Below the pieces are notes generated by a model. The model was not told where the DNA came from. It saw nothing but the letters and a program-made list of their open reading frames with translations, and made no database searches. This document shows positions 1 to 7,246 of a stretch of 14,775 nt of DNA, piece by piece. The position numbers and the translations under genes are program-made. Source of the stretch: Pavlovales sp. CCMP2436 (Eukaryota; Haptophyta; Pavlovophyceae; Pavlovales); contig MU631854.1 of assembly GCA_026770615.1 (NCBI GenBank), positions 7,039-21,813 on the forward strand. Reading direction: 5' to 3'. Each line of letters opens with the position of its first letter. Position 1 is the stretch's first letter.

Positions 1-6
1 GCTTAG

Positions 7-405
7 GTCCCCGACTGCATCCAGTCCGTCACTGTCGCCCGCCGCGGCTACGGCTCAATGGCCGTTTCCAACTCCTTCGGCTCGCAAATCATCAATATCC
101 TGATCGGCCTCGGGATGCCCTGGGCCATCTCCAACGCGTGGGGCCAGCCCATTCGTGTGGGCGACATCCGGCACATCAGCCTAATGGGCGGGCTGCAGGC
201 GTGTAACGTCTTCGCCATCTTCGTCGCACTCCTCGGCGTTGCGTTCACGTGCGGCCACAACAAGGCGGTGCTCAACAGGCGCAAGGGTGGCGTGCTACTC
301 GCAACGTACATCTTCGCAGTCGGCACTTACGCTGCGATCGTCTTCACGCCCGACAGCAGCGCCACCCTCGCCAGGAGGACGGCTTTGGCCGCCGTCCCGG
401 CGTAG
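7..405 (+). CDS. Na+/Ca2+ exchanger (NCX/NCKX type), C-terminal exon, partial
   Basis: This is the 3' exon of a cation/Ca2+ antiporter of the plasma membrane or an endomembrane. From position 7 the frame reads VPDCIQSVTVARRGYGSM, followed by AVSNSFGSQIINILIGLGMP, which is the alpha-2 repeat of the family. A hydrophobic helix (near IFVALLGVAFTC), an NRRKGG loop and a last helix follow; this is the normal C-terminal layout, ending at TAG 403-405. The in-frame TAG at 4-6 overlaps an AG that is best read as an intron 3' splice site (gcttag|GTC), because NCKX proteins have T-S-I/V-P-D here. The T-S would therefore lie in the previous exon, outside the window. The Asp of the family motif S-N-I-F-D is Asn here (see findings). 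An alternative reading is a pseudogene with a stop at 4-6, which I think less likely. Confidence 0.82.
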   Translation, partial: VPDCIQSVTVARRGYGSMAVSNSFGSQIINILIGLGMPWAISNAWGQPIRVGDIRHISLMGGLQACNVFAIFVALLGVAFTCGHNKAVLNRRKGGVLLATYIFAVGTYAAIVFTPDSSATLARRTALAAVPA

Positions 406-533
406 AAAGATATACGTACGGCATAGACATATTTAACTATTTAGTATTTCAATTGATTAGTTAGTTAGTATATCTATATTTGTATATTTATAATTAAAAT
501 AGAGATAAATACTATTTCAGCGGCATATACATT
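406..533. other. AT-rich 3' flank of the exchanger gene
   Basis: This is an abrupt shift from GC-rich coding sequence to AT-rich sequence, probably 3' UTR and spacer. No canonical AATAAA is present. It holds a short TTAG tract (about 457-470), the same tetranucleotide that forms the tail of the 517-bp mobile family further along. Confidence 0.5.
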
Positions 534-712
534 ATGATAAGGATTCAAGCTGGCGTCTGACTGGGCCTGGAAGTTGTGCACCGCTGGTCTAAGCGCTGCG
601 TCAGCAGACTGAGCAGTATACTGGGTATATATGGAGCCTGCGTCGGAGTTCTAAGATCAGCTTGACTTGAACTTGAAACACCGCCAGCGCCAGAACCCCC
701 GTTCATTAATGC
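534..712 (-). repeat. Short dispersed element, copy E1 (near full length)
   Basis: The left end reads TGATAAGGATTCAAGCTGGCG. The right part has a CTTGACTTGA stretch, then ACACCGCCAGC and GAACCCCCGTTCATTAAT. Copy E3 (1922-2115) has the same two ends in the same order, about 180-195 bp apart. The ends form an imperfect inverted repeat around GCTGGCG/CGCCAGC. The minus orientation is chosen because the always-conserved left end would then be the 3' end of a 5'-truncating retroposon. A DNA-transposon (MITE) reading with no fixed orientation is also possible. Confidence 0.7.
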
Positions 713-718
713 ATATAT

Positions 719-791
719 TTATGATAGGGATTCAAGCTGGCGTCTGACTGTCCTGAAGTTGTGCTGCTCTTAGCACTCCGACGCAGGCTCC
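719..791 (-). repeat. Short dispersed element, copy E2 (truncated)
   Basis: TATGATAGGGATTCAAGCTG and the following GCGTCTGACTGTCCTGAAGT repeat the left end of E1 directly behind E1's right end, so the two lie head-to-tail. The copy loses similarity after roughly 60 bases. Its last 17 bases (775-791) are the exact reverse complement of 633-649 inside E1. Confidence 0.65.
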
Positions 792-879
792 TACGCGCTA
801 CGCAGAAGTGAGGAACTGGTAGAAGTGGGGGATGACGAGGAAGCCGAAAACAAAGCGCTGACGTCGCTGCGCAACGCAG

Positions 880-1740
880 GGCCGCCCGACAGAGCGCGAG
901 CGAGCGAGTTCATTGGTGATCCCACCGGTGACGTATCGCTGGGAAGCGATTGGGTATTGAATGTCGAGAACTCGTTCGTGCGTGCAGGCGCGGGCAGCCG
1001 CGCGGGGGCGCGGTGGAAGGACTTATTGAAGAGGGAGCCGAAGGAGTTGAAGAGGGAGCCGAAGGAGCCGAACTGTCGTCCGGCAACGCGAGGCCGCCCA
1101 ACCGTGCGCGAGCGAACGAGTTCATTTGTGTTCCCACCGTCGGCGTGTCGCTGGATAGCGACGTTATGAATGCTGTGAACTCGTTCGCGCGTGCAGGGCG
1201 CGGGCAGCCGCGCGGGCGCGCGGTGGAAGGAATTATTGAAGAGGGAGCCGAAGGAGCCGAGCCGGGCAACGCGAGGCCGCCCAGCCGAGCGCGAGCGAGC
1301 GAGTTCATTGGTGATCCCACCGGTGACGTATCGCTGGGAAGCGATTGGGTATTGAATGTCGAGAACTCGTTCGTGCGTGCAGGCGCGGGCAGCCGCGCGG
1401 GGGCGCGGTGGAAGGACTTATTGAAGAGGGAGCCGAAGGAGCCGAGCCGGGCAACGCGAGGCCGCCCAGCCGAGCGCGAGCGAGCGAGTTCATTGGTGAT
1501 CCCACCGGTGACGTATCGCTGGGAAGCGATTGGGTATTGAATGTCGAGAACTCGTTCGCGCGTGCAGGGCGCGGGCAGCCGCGCGGGCGCGCGGTGGAAG
1601 GACTTATTGAAGAGGGAGCCGAAGGAGCCGAGCCGTCGAGCGCGAGCGAGTCCACTTGATGGCGGGTTGTGGTTTGGAATGCCATGATCTCGTTCGCGCG
1701 CGCATGGCGCGGGCAGCCGCGCGGAGGCGCGGTAGATGAT
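880..1740. repeat. GC-rich tandem array, unit about 183-212 bp, about 4.5 copies
   Basis: Using the CATTGGTGATCCCACCGG landmark, or its variant CATTTGTGTTCCCACCG, units start at 911, 1123, 1306 and 1491. Spacings are 212, 183 and 185 bp. The first unit is longer because a TTGAAGAGGGAGCCGAAGGAG segment is duplicated. A decayed partial unit occupies about 1675-1740. Units 1 and 3 are identical over about 136 bp (911-1046 and 1306-1441). Unit 4 is a mosaic, with a unit-3-like first half and a unit-2-like GCGCGTGCAGGGCGCGGG second half. Long open frames occur on both strands because the units are GC-rich and stop-poor. The unit length is not a multiple of three, so the encoded peptide changes frame from unit to unit. 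I therefore annotate it as a non-coding tandem repeat. Confidence 0.85.
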
Positions 1741-1804
1741 GTAGTTGATGAAGCGTCCGTGACGGAGGTGGCGGATAACAGTGCGCACAACGACAACAGC
1801 TTCG

Positions 1805-1829
1805 CGAGGCAGCCCATTGGGCTGCCTCG
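1805..1829. repeat. Perfect palindrome, 12-bp arms, 1-nt centre
   Basis: CGAGGCAGCCCA at 1805-1816 and TGGGCTGCCTCG at 1818-1829 are exact reverse complements separated by a single T. It sits just after the tandem array and just before a TA microsatellite. Confidence 0.9.
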
Positions 1830-1848
1830 TGAGCGGCGAGCGCGATGC

Positions 1849-1869
1849 ATATAATATATATATATATAT
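1849..1869. repeat. TA dinucleotide microsatellite
   Basis: An almost pure (AT)n run, interrupted once, marks the change from the GC-rich array to AT-rich spacer. Confidence 0.85.
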
Positions 1870-1885
1870 GTGCTTATATCGGACG

Positions 1886-1917
1886 CAGTCAGATACGCTG
1901 CCAGCTTGATAAATATA
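1886..1917 (+). repeat. Inverted remnant of the short dispersed element
   Basis: CAGTCAGATACGCTGCCAGC then TTGATAAATATA resembles the reverse complement of the conserved left end seen in the other copies, with a small deletion around the GAATCCC part. It faces copy E3, so together they can form a hairpin of about 20 bp with a short loop. Confidence 0.5.
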
Positions 1918-1921
1918 TTAC

Positions 1922-2115
1922 TGATGATAGGAATTCAAGCTGGCGTCTGACGACTGTTCTAAATGTTTGTGCGAGCGCTGCGTTGCCCATTGCCTGCTGC
2001 GTAGTCCGTGGGCACCTTAGTCGGCTGCGCTGGCTTGGGCGCCACCGCGCATGCCGATTGAATATACAGCTTGACTTGACTAGAAACACCGCCAGCCCGA
2101 ACCCCCCTTCATTAA
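1922..2115 (-). repeat. Short dispersed element, copy E3 (longest copy)
   Basis: It begins TGATGATAGGAATTCAAGCTGG. A middle section contains GCGCTGCGTTGCCCATTGCC and CTTAGTCGGCTGCGCTGGCT, both shared with copy E5. It ends with GCTTGACTTGACTAG, ACACCGCCAGCCCGAACC and TTCATTAATATACA, as in E1. The remaining spacer up to 2272 shows no gene. Confidence 0.7.
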
Positions 2116-2272
2116 TATACATATATAACTAACTACTGCATAATAAACTGATTTATATGCCATAAGTGCGCCTTTTTGAGGATCATTCGACATGTACACT
2201 GATAGACGGCATGCCACTGTCGTCTTGGAAGAACTCCGCATGAGATGGAAGCAGAGTGCCTAAGTATGCTGC

Positions 2273-3793
2273 TCACGAGGCCTGCAGCGCGCGCAAGTAC
2301 TCCTCCACCTCCGCATGCCCGTTGCGCGACGCCGCGGCGACGCAGGTGTGCACCGCCAGCGGACAGCCGTGCTCGTGCGCGTACTGCAGCACCTCGAGGT
2401 GTCCTCCCCCTGCCGCATTGCAGTTTGTGCTGGCATTCCACTCGCAGCCGTGCTCGTGCGCGTACTGCAGCACCGCGAGGTGCCCTCCACGCGACGCGTT
2501 CGACGTGGTGAAGACATTCCACGGGCAGCCGTGCTCGTGTGCGTACCGCAGCACCTCGAGGTGCCCCCCTTCTGCCGCACTCGCGGTGGTGCGGCCGTCC
2601 CAGTGGAAGCCGTGCTCGTGCGCGTACTGCACCATCTCGAGGTGCCCTCCCAGAGCAGCAAGGTAGCTGCAGTCCCTGTGCGTTGGGCAGCCGTGCTCGT
2701 GCACGTACCGGAGCATCTCGAGGTTCCCTCGACACGCGGCGGCGAAGGAGATGGAGCCATCCCACGGGCAGCCCTGCTTGTGCGCGTACTGCAGCACCTC
2801 GAGGTGCCCACCCTCAGCAGCTAAGGAGCAGGTGTTCTCGTGCCGTGGGCAGCCGTGCTCGTGCGCGTACCGCAGCACCTCCAAAAATCCTCCACGCGCA
2901 GCGGCGGAGCACACCTCGCGACGCCACAGGCAGCCGTGCTCGTGCGCGTACCGCAGCACCTCGAGGTGCCCTCCCCGCGCGGCCACGACGCAGGTATCCT
3001 TGTGCCATGGGCAGCCGCTCTCATGCGCATAGCGCAGCACCTCGAGGTGCCCCCCCTTGCCAGCCTCAAGGGTGGTCGATCCGTCCCACTCGCAGCCGTT
3101 CTCGTGCGCGTACCGCAGCACCTCGGCATGCCCGCCACGCGCAGCCGCCGCGCAGGCACAACCCACGGTGAGCCAGTCCCACGGGCAGCCCTGCTCGCGC
3201 GCATATCGCAGCACCGCGTAATGCCCTCCGGTCGCAGCGGCGAAGAGGCAACCGCCGTCCCACGCGCAGCCTTGCTCGCACGCGTACCGCAGCACTGCGA
3301 GGTGCCCGCCGTGAGCGGCGGCAGTGCTCGTGTGATGGCTCCACGGGCAGCCACGCGAGCGCAGCCAGGTGAGCGCGGCCAGCTGCCCCTTCTCTGCAGC
3401 GGCCGCGCACGCGTCCACCGTGAGTGCGCACTGCCGGTTGTCGACGAGCTCCTTGAGGACGCGTACACTGCCAACGGAAGCGGCGATGGAGAGCATGCTC
3501 CGCCGGTGCAGATCGGTGATGACGAAGCCAGGCATGCCCAGCCATGCATACGCCAGCAGCGCGCGCGTGCGGAGGAAGTCCGCGCGGCACTTGTCAGTTG
3601 GCGTTCGCGAGTGATCGCGGAAGTCCCTGCACACGAGCCGTGCGCACGTGAGGTCGGCTTCGTCGACGAGCAGCAGGATGAGGCGGTGCTCGTCGGGTCC
3701 AAGCGCGAGGAACAACGGCGCGGGCTGCGCGCTTCGCGGCTGCCCGCTCATTGACTTGGACGGCAGCCCCTCCCTGATTAGCTCGAGCGTCAT
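2273..3793 (-). CDS. Ankyrin-repeat protein with F-box-like N terminus (506 aa)
   Basis: A single uninterrupted 506-codon frame on the minus strand ends in TGA at 2273-2275. Residues about 31-58 (LGPDEHRLILLLVDEADLTC then ARLVCRDF) resemble a weak F-box. Residues about 125-506 hold 13 full and one half ankyrin-type repeats of 27 residues with consensus G-G-H-L-E-V-L-R-Y-A-H-E-H-G-C-P-W. Repeat 3 carries four extra residues. Proteins of this repeat type are abundant in marine protists and giant viruses. With an F-box they would act as substrate receptors of SCF ubiquitin ligases in cytosol or nucleus (inference). I keep the first ATG (3793); an in-frame ATG at 3751 is an alternative. No intron is needed. 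Only about 60 bp separate the start from a retrotransposon tail upstream, so the promoter is very short or lies inside that element. Confidence 0.85.
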   Translation of the reverse strand: MTLELIREGLPSKSMSGQPRSAQPAPLFLALGPDEHRLILLLVDEADLTCARLVCRDFRDHSRTPTDKCRADFLRTRALLAYAWLGMPGFVITDLHRRSMLSIAASVGSVRVLKELVDNRQCALTVDACAAAAEKGQLAALTWLRSRGCPWSHHTSTAAAHGGHLAVLRYACEQGCAWDGGCLFAAATGGHYAVLRYAREQGCPWDWLTVGCACAAAARGGHAEVLRYAHENGCEWDGSTTLEAGKGGHLEVLRYAHESGCPWHKDTCVVAARGGHLEVLRYAHEHGCLWRREVCSAAARGGFLEVLRYAHEHGCPRHENTCSLAAEGGHLEVLQYAHKQGCPWDGSISFAAACRGNLEMLRYVHEHGCPTHRDCSYLAALGGHLEMVQYAHEHGFHWDGRTTASAAEGGHLEVLRYAHEHGCPWNVFTTSNASRGGHLAVLQYAHEHGCEWNASTNCNAAGGGHLEVLQYAHEHGCPLAVHTCVAAASRNGHAEVEEYLRALQAS

Positions 3794-3819
3794 TGCGAGC
3801 GTGGAGCTCGAAGTGTGGC

Positions 3820-3832
3820 AATTTAAAAAATA
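3820..3832 (-). promoter_or_regulatory. AT-rich, possible TATA-like element upstream of the ankyrin gene
   Basis: On the minus strand this reads TATTTTTTAAATT, about 30 bp before the ATG at 3793. It is the only AT-rich block between the retrotransposon tail and the gene. The assignment rests on position and composition alone. Confidence 0.25.
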
Positions 3833-3852
3833 TGCACATGCGAAGAAGATTA

Positions 3853-4227
3853 TGTTATGTTATGATGCCCCTTCTACCGCCTGGGGCGCAGTCTCTGCGT
3901 CCAGGAGGCCCCGGGTGTCAGCGTCTGGGCGTCAATCTGCTGAGCTTTAGCGTCACATTGCGGTGGTACCAAAGCGCCGACAGAGCTTCGAGCAGTCGAT
4001 TTCGTTCGGGTGACCTTGAAGATGGGTTTCACGTCCGGTAGTCTCGTCAGTTTGCGCCAGAATGCCTTGTCTTGTGCGGCCTTGCCCCACTCGTCGAGAC
4101 GCCAACCCGACTGCTTGCCCGTCAAGGTTGAAGCCGACGTTGTTGAGCTCGCGAGTTAGGTCGTGTCCGTAGGAGATCAGCGGTCGCCCGTTGCGTCGCG
4201 GTGCGTTGACCCACGATGTCATGATAG
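3853..4227 (-). mobile_element. RTE-like non-LTR retrotransposon, 3' fragment (copy A)
   Basis: Read on the minus strand, the fragment encodes the C terminus of a LINE ORF2: RRNGRPLISYGHDLTREL, then in a second frame WRLDEWGKAAQDKAFWRKLT. This is the usual R-x-G-R-P ... W ... AQD+xxWR tail found after the reverse transcriptase of RTE/CR1-type elements. One frameshift lies near 4120-4130. The frame ends in TAG (3876-3874), only a few bases before the 3' tail of repeated CATAA (3853-3868). Very short 3' UTRs with a simple-repeat tail are typical of RTE-like elements. The last 150 bp or so also occur in copy C. Confidence 0.75.
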
Positions 4228-4228
4228 C

Positions 4229-4744
4229 TAGTTAGTTAGTATGACCCTTCAACACACCCGCAAACGCCCTAGGCGATGAGGGAGGTGGCTTTCATGTTAT
4301 CTGCAGTGGGAGGGGACGCTCAGCCCCCATGGGCAGCAATCAGCCTTGATGAAGATGGCAACACTGTGTGTGTGCTCGACTGGTAGCCACACGACGACGC
4401 AGCCCACGATGCGCCGCCTGTCAGTGAGTGATATGGGAGAGATGCAAGACCCCCGTTTGATGCACCTGAATGCGATCCCCAAGTCCCGCGAGCATGCTGG
4501 ACGACACGTTGTAGCAGCGTGCCGTACATCGGTTTTCATCGGATCGAGCGCTGCTAGCATTGGATCCGGGATCCACGTGGCGGCCGGCGTCGATGGCTTC
4601 GGCAGGAGCGCAGCTGCGCTCGCCTTGTCCTTCTTGCCCGGTGCCCGCGGTCCTCGGCTTCACCTTGTAGCCGGAAAGCACGCGCGGCTTCTTCTGTTGC
4701 GCGTGCGAGTGGTGCTGCGAGTGGTGCTGCCTGTAATTGGCATG
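4229..4744 (-). mobile_element. 517-bp mobile family, tandem copy F2a
   Basis: This is the first of two head-to-tail units with a spacing of exactly 517 bp (for example the ATGACCCTTC landmark at 4241 and 4758). On the minus strand the unit ends in GTGTTGAAGGGTCATACTAA followed by an ACTA tetranucleotide tail, like the microsatellite tails of non-LTR elements. I count about five single-base differences from F2b, so the duplication is recent. Open frames in the unit are fragmentary and match a decayed version of the F2c ORF end. Confidence 0.75.
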
Positions 4745-4745
4745 T

Positions 4746-5262
4746 TAGTTAGTTAGTATGACCCTTCAACACACCCGCAAACGCCCTAGGCGATGAGGGA
4801 GGTGGCTTTCATGTTATCTGCAGTGGGAGGGGACGCTCAGCCCCCATGGGCAGCAATCAGCCTTGATGAAGATGGCAACACTGTGTGTGTGCTCGACTGG
4901 TAGCCACACGACGACGCAGCCCACGATGCGCCGCCTGTCAGTGAGTGATATGGGAGAGATGCAAGACCCCCGTTTGATGCACCTGAATGCGACCCCCAAG
5001 TCCCGCGAGCATGCTGGACGACACGTTGTAGCAGCGTGCCGTACATCGGTTTTCATCGGATCGAGCGCTGCTAGCATTGGATCCGGGATCCACGTGGCGG
5101 CCGGCGTCGATGGCTTTGGCAGGAGCGCAGCTGCGCTCGCCTTGTCCTTCTTGCCCGGTGCCCGCGATCCTCGGCTTCACCTTGTAGCCGGAAAGCACGC
5201 GCGGCGTCTTCTGTTGCGCGTGCGAGTGATGCTGCGAGTGGTGCTGCCTGTAATTGGCATGC
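4746..5262 (-). mobile_element. 517-bp mobile family, tandem copy F2b
   Basis: Second tandem unit, nearly identical to F2a, with the same TTAG tract at its left edge and GCCTGTAATTGGCATG at its right edge. Immediately to the right comes the first 55-bp direct repeat. On the minus strand, reading passes straight from fragment B through that 55-mer into this unit without a stop, giving a fortuitous 241-codon frame across the junctions (5663 to 4938). Confidence 0.75.
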
Positions 5263-5317
5263 CTTGCGTGCAAGGCAGCGCGGATTGCTCTGCGCGGCGT
5301 TCCAGCACCAGATCGGT
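5263..5317. repeat. 55-bp direct repeat, left copy
   Basis: Begins CTTGCGTGCAAGGCAGCGCG and ends CACCAGATCGGT. It is identical to 5653-5707. The two copies bracket retrotransposon fragment B at a period of 390 bp. Confidence 0.9.
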
Positions 5318-5652
5318 CAGCGAGGAAATCGTTGACGGCGGATCGGGCCGTCGACGTGGGTTGGAAGTGGTGCCCCCTTCCCCATCTCGCTGTTCCGTAA
5401 AAATGCGGCTGCAGCTGCGGCTGCGAGCGGAGGATCAGCTTGGAACTCGATGAGATCATGCAGTATGCCGACATCAAGGTCCAGGGAGGTCGCACAAGTG
5501 AAGCCGCTGAAGCCTTGGGATCGTCTTCGTCTGCTTCATCGCCTGGAACATCGCTCTGGAGCGATCTGTCGGGATGAAGCTTCTCCACAGAGGTCGGAGC
5601 ACAGCGCGCCCGCCGCTCTGGGGCGAAGACGTCGTTCACATTTTTAAAGTAT
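5318..5652 (-). mobile_element. RTE-like element fragment (copy B), internal/3' region
   Basis: Its sequence parallels 5889-6225 of copy C. CAGCGAGGAAATCGTTGACG, CCGTAAAAATGCGGCTGCAG and TCTCCACAGAGGTCGG occur in both in the same order, with a variable block between. It is clearly diverged from C. It lacks the final 160 bp and the CATAA tail that A and C have, ending instead at the 55-bp repeat. Confidence 0.7.
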
Positions 5653-5707
5653 CTTGCGTGCAAGGCAGCGCGGATTGCTCTGCGCGGCGTTCCAGCACCA
5701 GATCGGT
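5653..5707. repeat. 55-bp direct repeat, right copy
   Basis: Exact copy of 5263-5317. It lies between the 3' tail of copy C and the truncated end of fragment B. Confidence 0.9.
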
Positions 5708-7246
5708 TATTGTTGTTATGATTGTTATGATGCCCCTTCTACCGCCTGGGGCGCAGTCTCTGCGTCCAGGAGGCCCCGGGTGTCAGCGTCTGAGCGTCAA
5801 TCTGCTGAGCTTTAGCGTCACCGCACGGTGATACCAAAGCGCCGACAGAGCTTCGAGCAGGCGATTTCGTTCGGGTTTTCTTGAAGATGGTCAGCGAGGA
5901 AATCGTTGACGGCGGATCGGGCTGTCGACGTGGGTCGGAAGAGGTGCCTCCTTCCCCATCTCGCTGGTCCGTAAAAATGCGGCTGCAGCAGCTGCGTGCG
6001 GTGACCTCTCTGGACGTCAATGACGTTGGCATCCTGGAGATGTTGACATTGAGGTCCAGGGAGGTCGCGCAAGTGGTGCCGCTGAAGCCTTGTGATCGTC
6101 TTTGTCTGCTTCTTCGCCTGGAACATCGCACTGGGCGATCTGGCGGGATGCAGCTTCTCCACAGAGGTCGGTGCGCCGCCCGCTCTTTGCTCTGGGGGAG
6201 AACGTGGTCACGCCATTCTTGAACATGCGAGGAAGTCTCGACATGCTCATGCGCATCACATGTCCCACCCAGCGTAATTTCCGATAGGAAATATAATGGT
6301 CGATGTCTGTGACGCCGAGGGCGACGTACTGCGGCGCGAGGGCAGCGTACTTGAAGATGTAGTCGGAGGAGGAGGCGCGCAGCGGCTTTTTCCTCGCCAT
6401 CGCTCGCACGCAGCGGTTGTGGAACGCGCCCAGACTTTGCCGCAGCTTCGAGGTCAGGACCCATGATTCGCAGCCGTAGAGCAAGACGCTGAGCACGAGG
6501 TAACGGTAGAGCTTGCCCTTGGAGGCGAGTGGGAGCGACGTGGAGCCGTGGTTTTGACTGAAGACGTACCTCCGCAGACAGCCAAAGGCTGCGGCTGCAG
6601 ATCGGATCCTGAGCTCGATCTCGTCGTCATCTGTTAGGGATGACGAAAAGGTTGAGCCGAGGTACCGAAACCGGTCGGTGAACGTGACGATGTCGAGTGC
6701 GTCGTCGATCTTAAGAAAGAGAGTGTCGTTAGTTGTTGGAGAGTAGCCGGCCGGCGGGTAGAACATCGCCTCAGTCTTGGACTTTTTGGCGACGGTGCCG
6801 TCGGTCGGGTTCATTGTGCCGCAGTGCATCACGAGGGCGAAGCGTAGCAGATGCTTTTTGAGCAACCGCGCGCCGAGCTCGAGCTCTGCCCGTGACGTGA
6901 AAGGTAGTGCGCCGTCGTCCGCGTAGAGAGACGCCCAGAGGTTGAAGGGCGTGCCGCCGTCCTCGTCGAGCTTGCGCCCAGCGATCACGTCGTCCTCCTT
7001 GGTCAGGAACTCGAGCTGCTTGATCCCCGCCTCTTCGAAGACCGGCTCGACCGTCTCAATTGCCGCTTGTTCCACGAAGAGGAAGATGATGGCCGCGAGC
7101 GTGTCGCCCTGCTTGACGCCCCCCGTCGTCGGCATCTCCACGCGAAGAAGATGCAGCCCGGTCATACTCTGCTGATCTGAGCGCAGCGCGACACCTAGTG
7201 CCTGCTGCACGCCTGAGGTACAGATGGCCGCTGGCTTGGGCGCCAA
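5708..7246 (-). mobile_element. RTE-like non-LTR retrotransposon, 5'-truncated copy C
   Basis: On the minus strand the copy runs from the middle of the reverse transcriptase domain (upper limit about 7180-7246) to a 3' tail of ATCATAACAATCATAACAA type (about 5708-5735). The last 160 bp (5729-5890) match copy A. The middle (5889-6225) matches fragment B. Non-LTR elements commonly truncate at the 5' end because reverse transcription starts at the 3' end of the RNA. No flanking target-site duplication could be recognised by eye. Confidence 0.8.
6017..7246 (-). pseudogene. Reverse transcriptase, 5'-truncated (RTE-like LINE ORF2 fragment)
   Basis: This is a 409-codon open frame. GVKQGD at residues 43-48 matches the G-[VI]-[RK]-Q-G-[CD] motif, and YADD at 108-111 (6914-6925) is the catalytic palm motif. 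Then follow FRYLGSTFS with DDDEIELRI, YLVLSVLLYGCESWVLT, and RKLRWVGHVMRM with SRLPRMFKNG, the usual order in the RT thumb and C-terminal region of RTE/CR1-type LINEs. The fingers region with the first catalytic Asp, and any apurinic endonuclease, are missing, so it cannot be a working enzyme. After about residue 350 the frame leaves the expected C terminus (GRP ... AQDxxxWR, seen in copy A) and reads through unrelated sequence. That suggests an internal insertion or recombination. The first ATG is simply the first in the open frame and has no functional meaning. Confidence 0.85.

Noticed and set aside
825..1850. Long open frames on both strands over the tandem array (up to 292 codons)
   Set aside because: The array units change frame from copy to copy, both strands are open, and the GC-rich sequence is stop-poor. 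The peptides show no family resemblance.
2245..3754. Arg/Ala/Ser-rich open frames in other frames of the ankyrin gene (for example 2840-3754 plus, 2821-3702 minus)
   Set aside because: They are shadows of the 81-bp repeats. Only the 2273-3793 minus frame gives a known fold.
880..3793. CRISPR-like spaced repeats (184-bp and 81-bp periods)
   Set aside because: The periods and repeat lengths are far too long, there are no unique spacers, and the genome is eukaryotic.
4346..5663. Open frames through F2a, F2b and fragment B on either strand
   Set aside because: They cross junctions between different mobile pieces, and the two near-identical units carry the same accidental frames.
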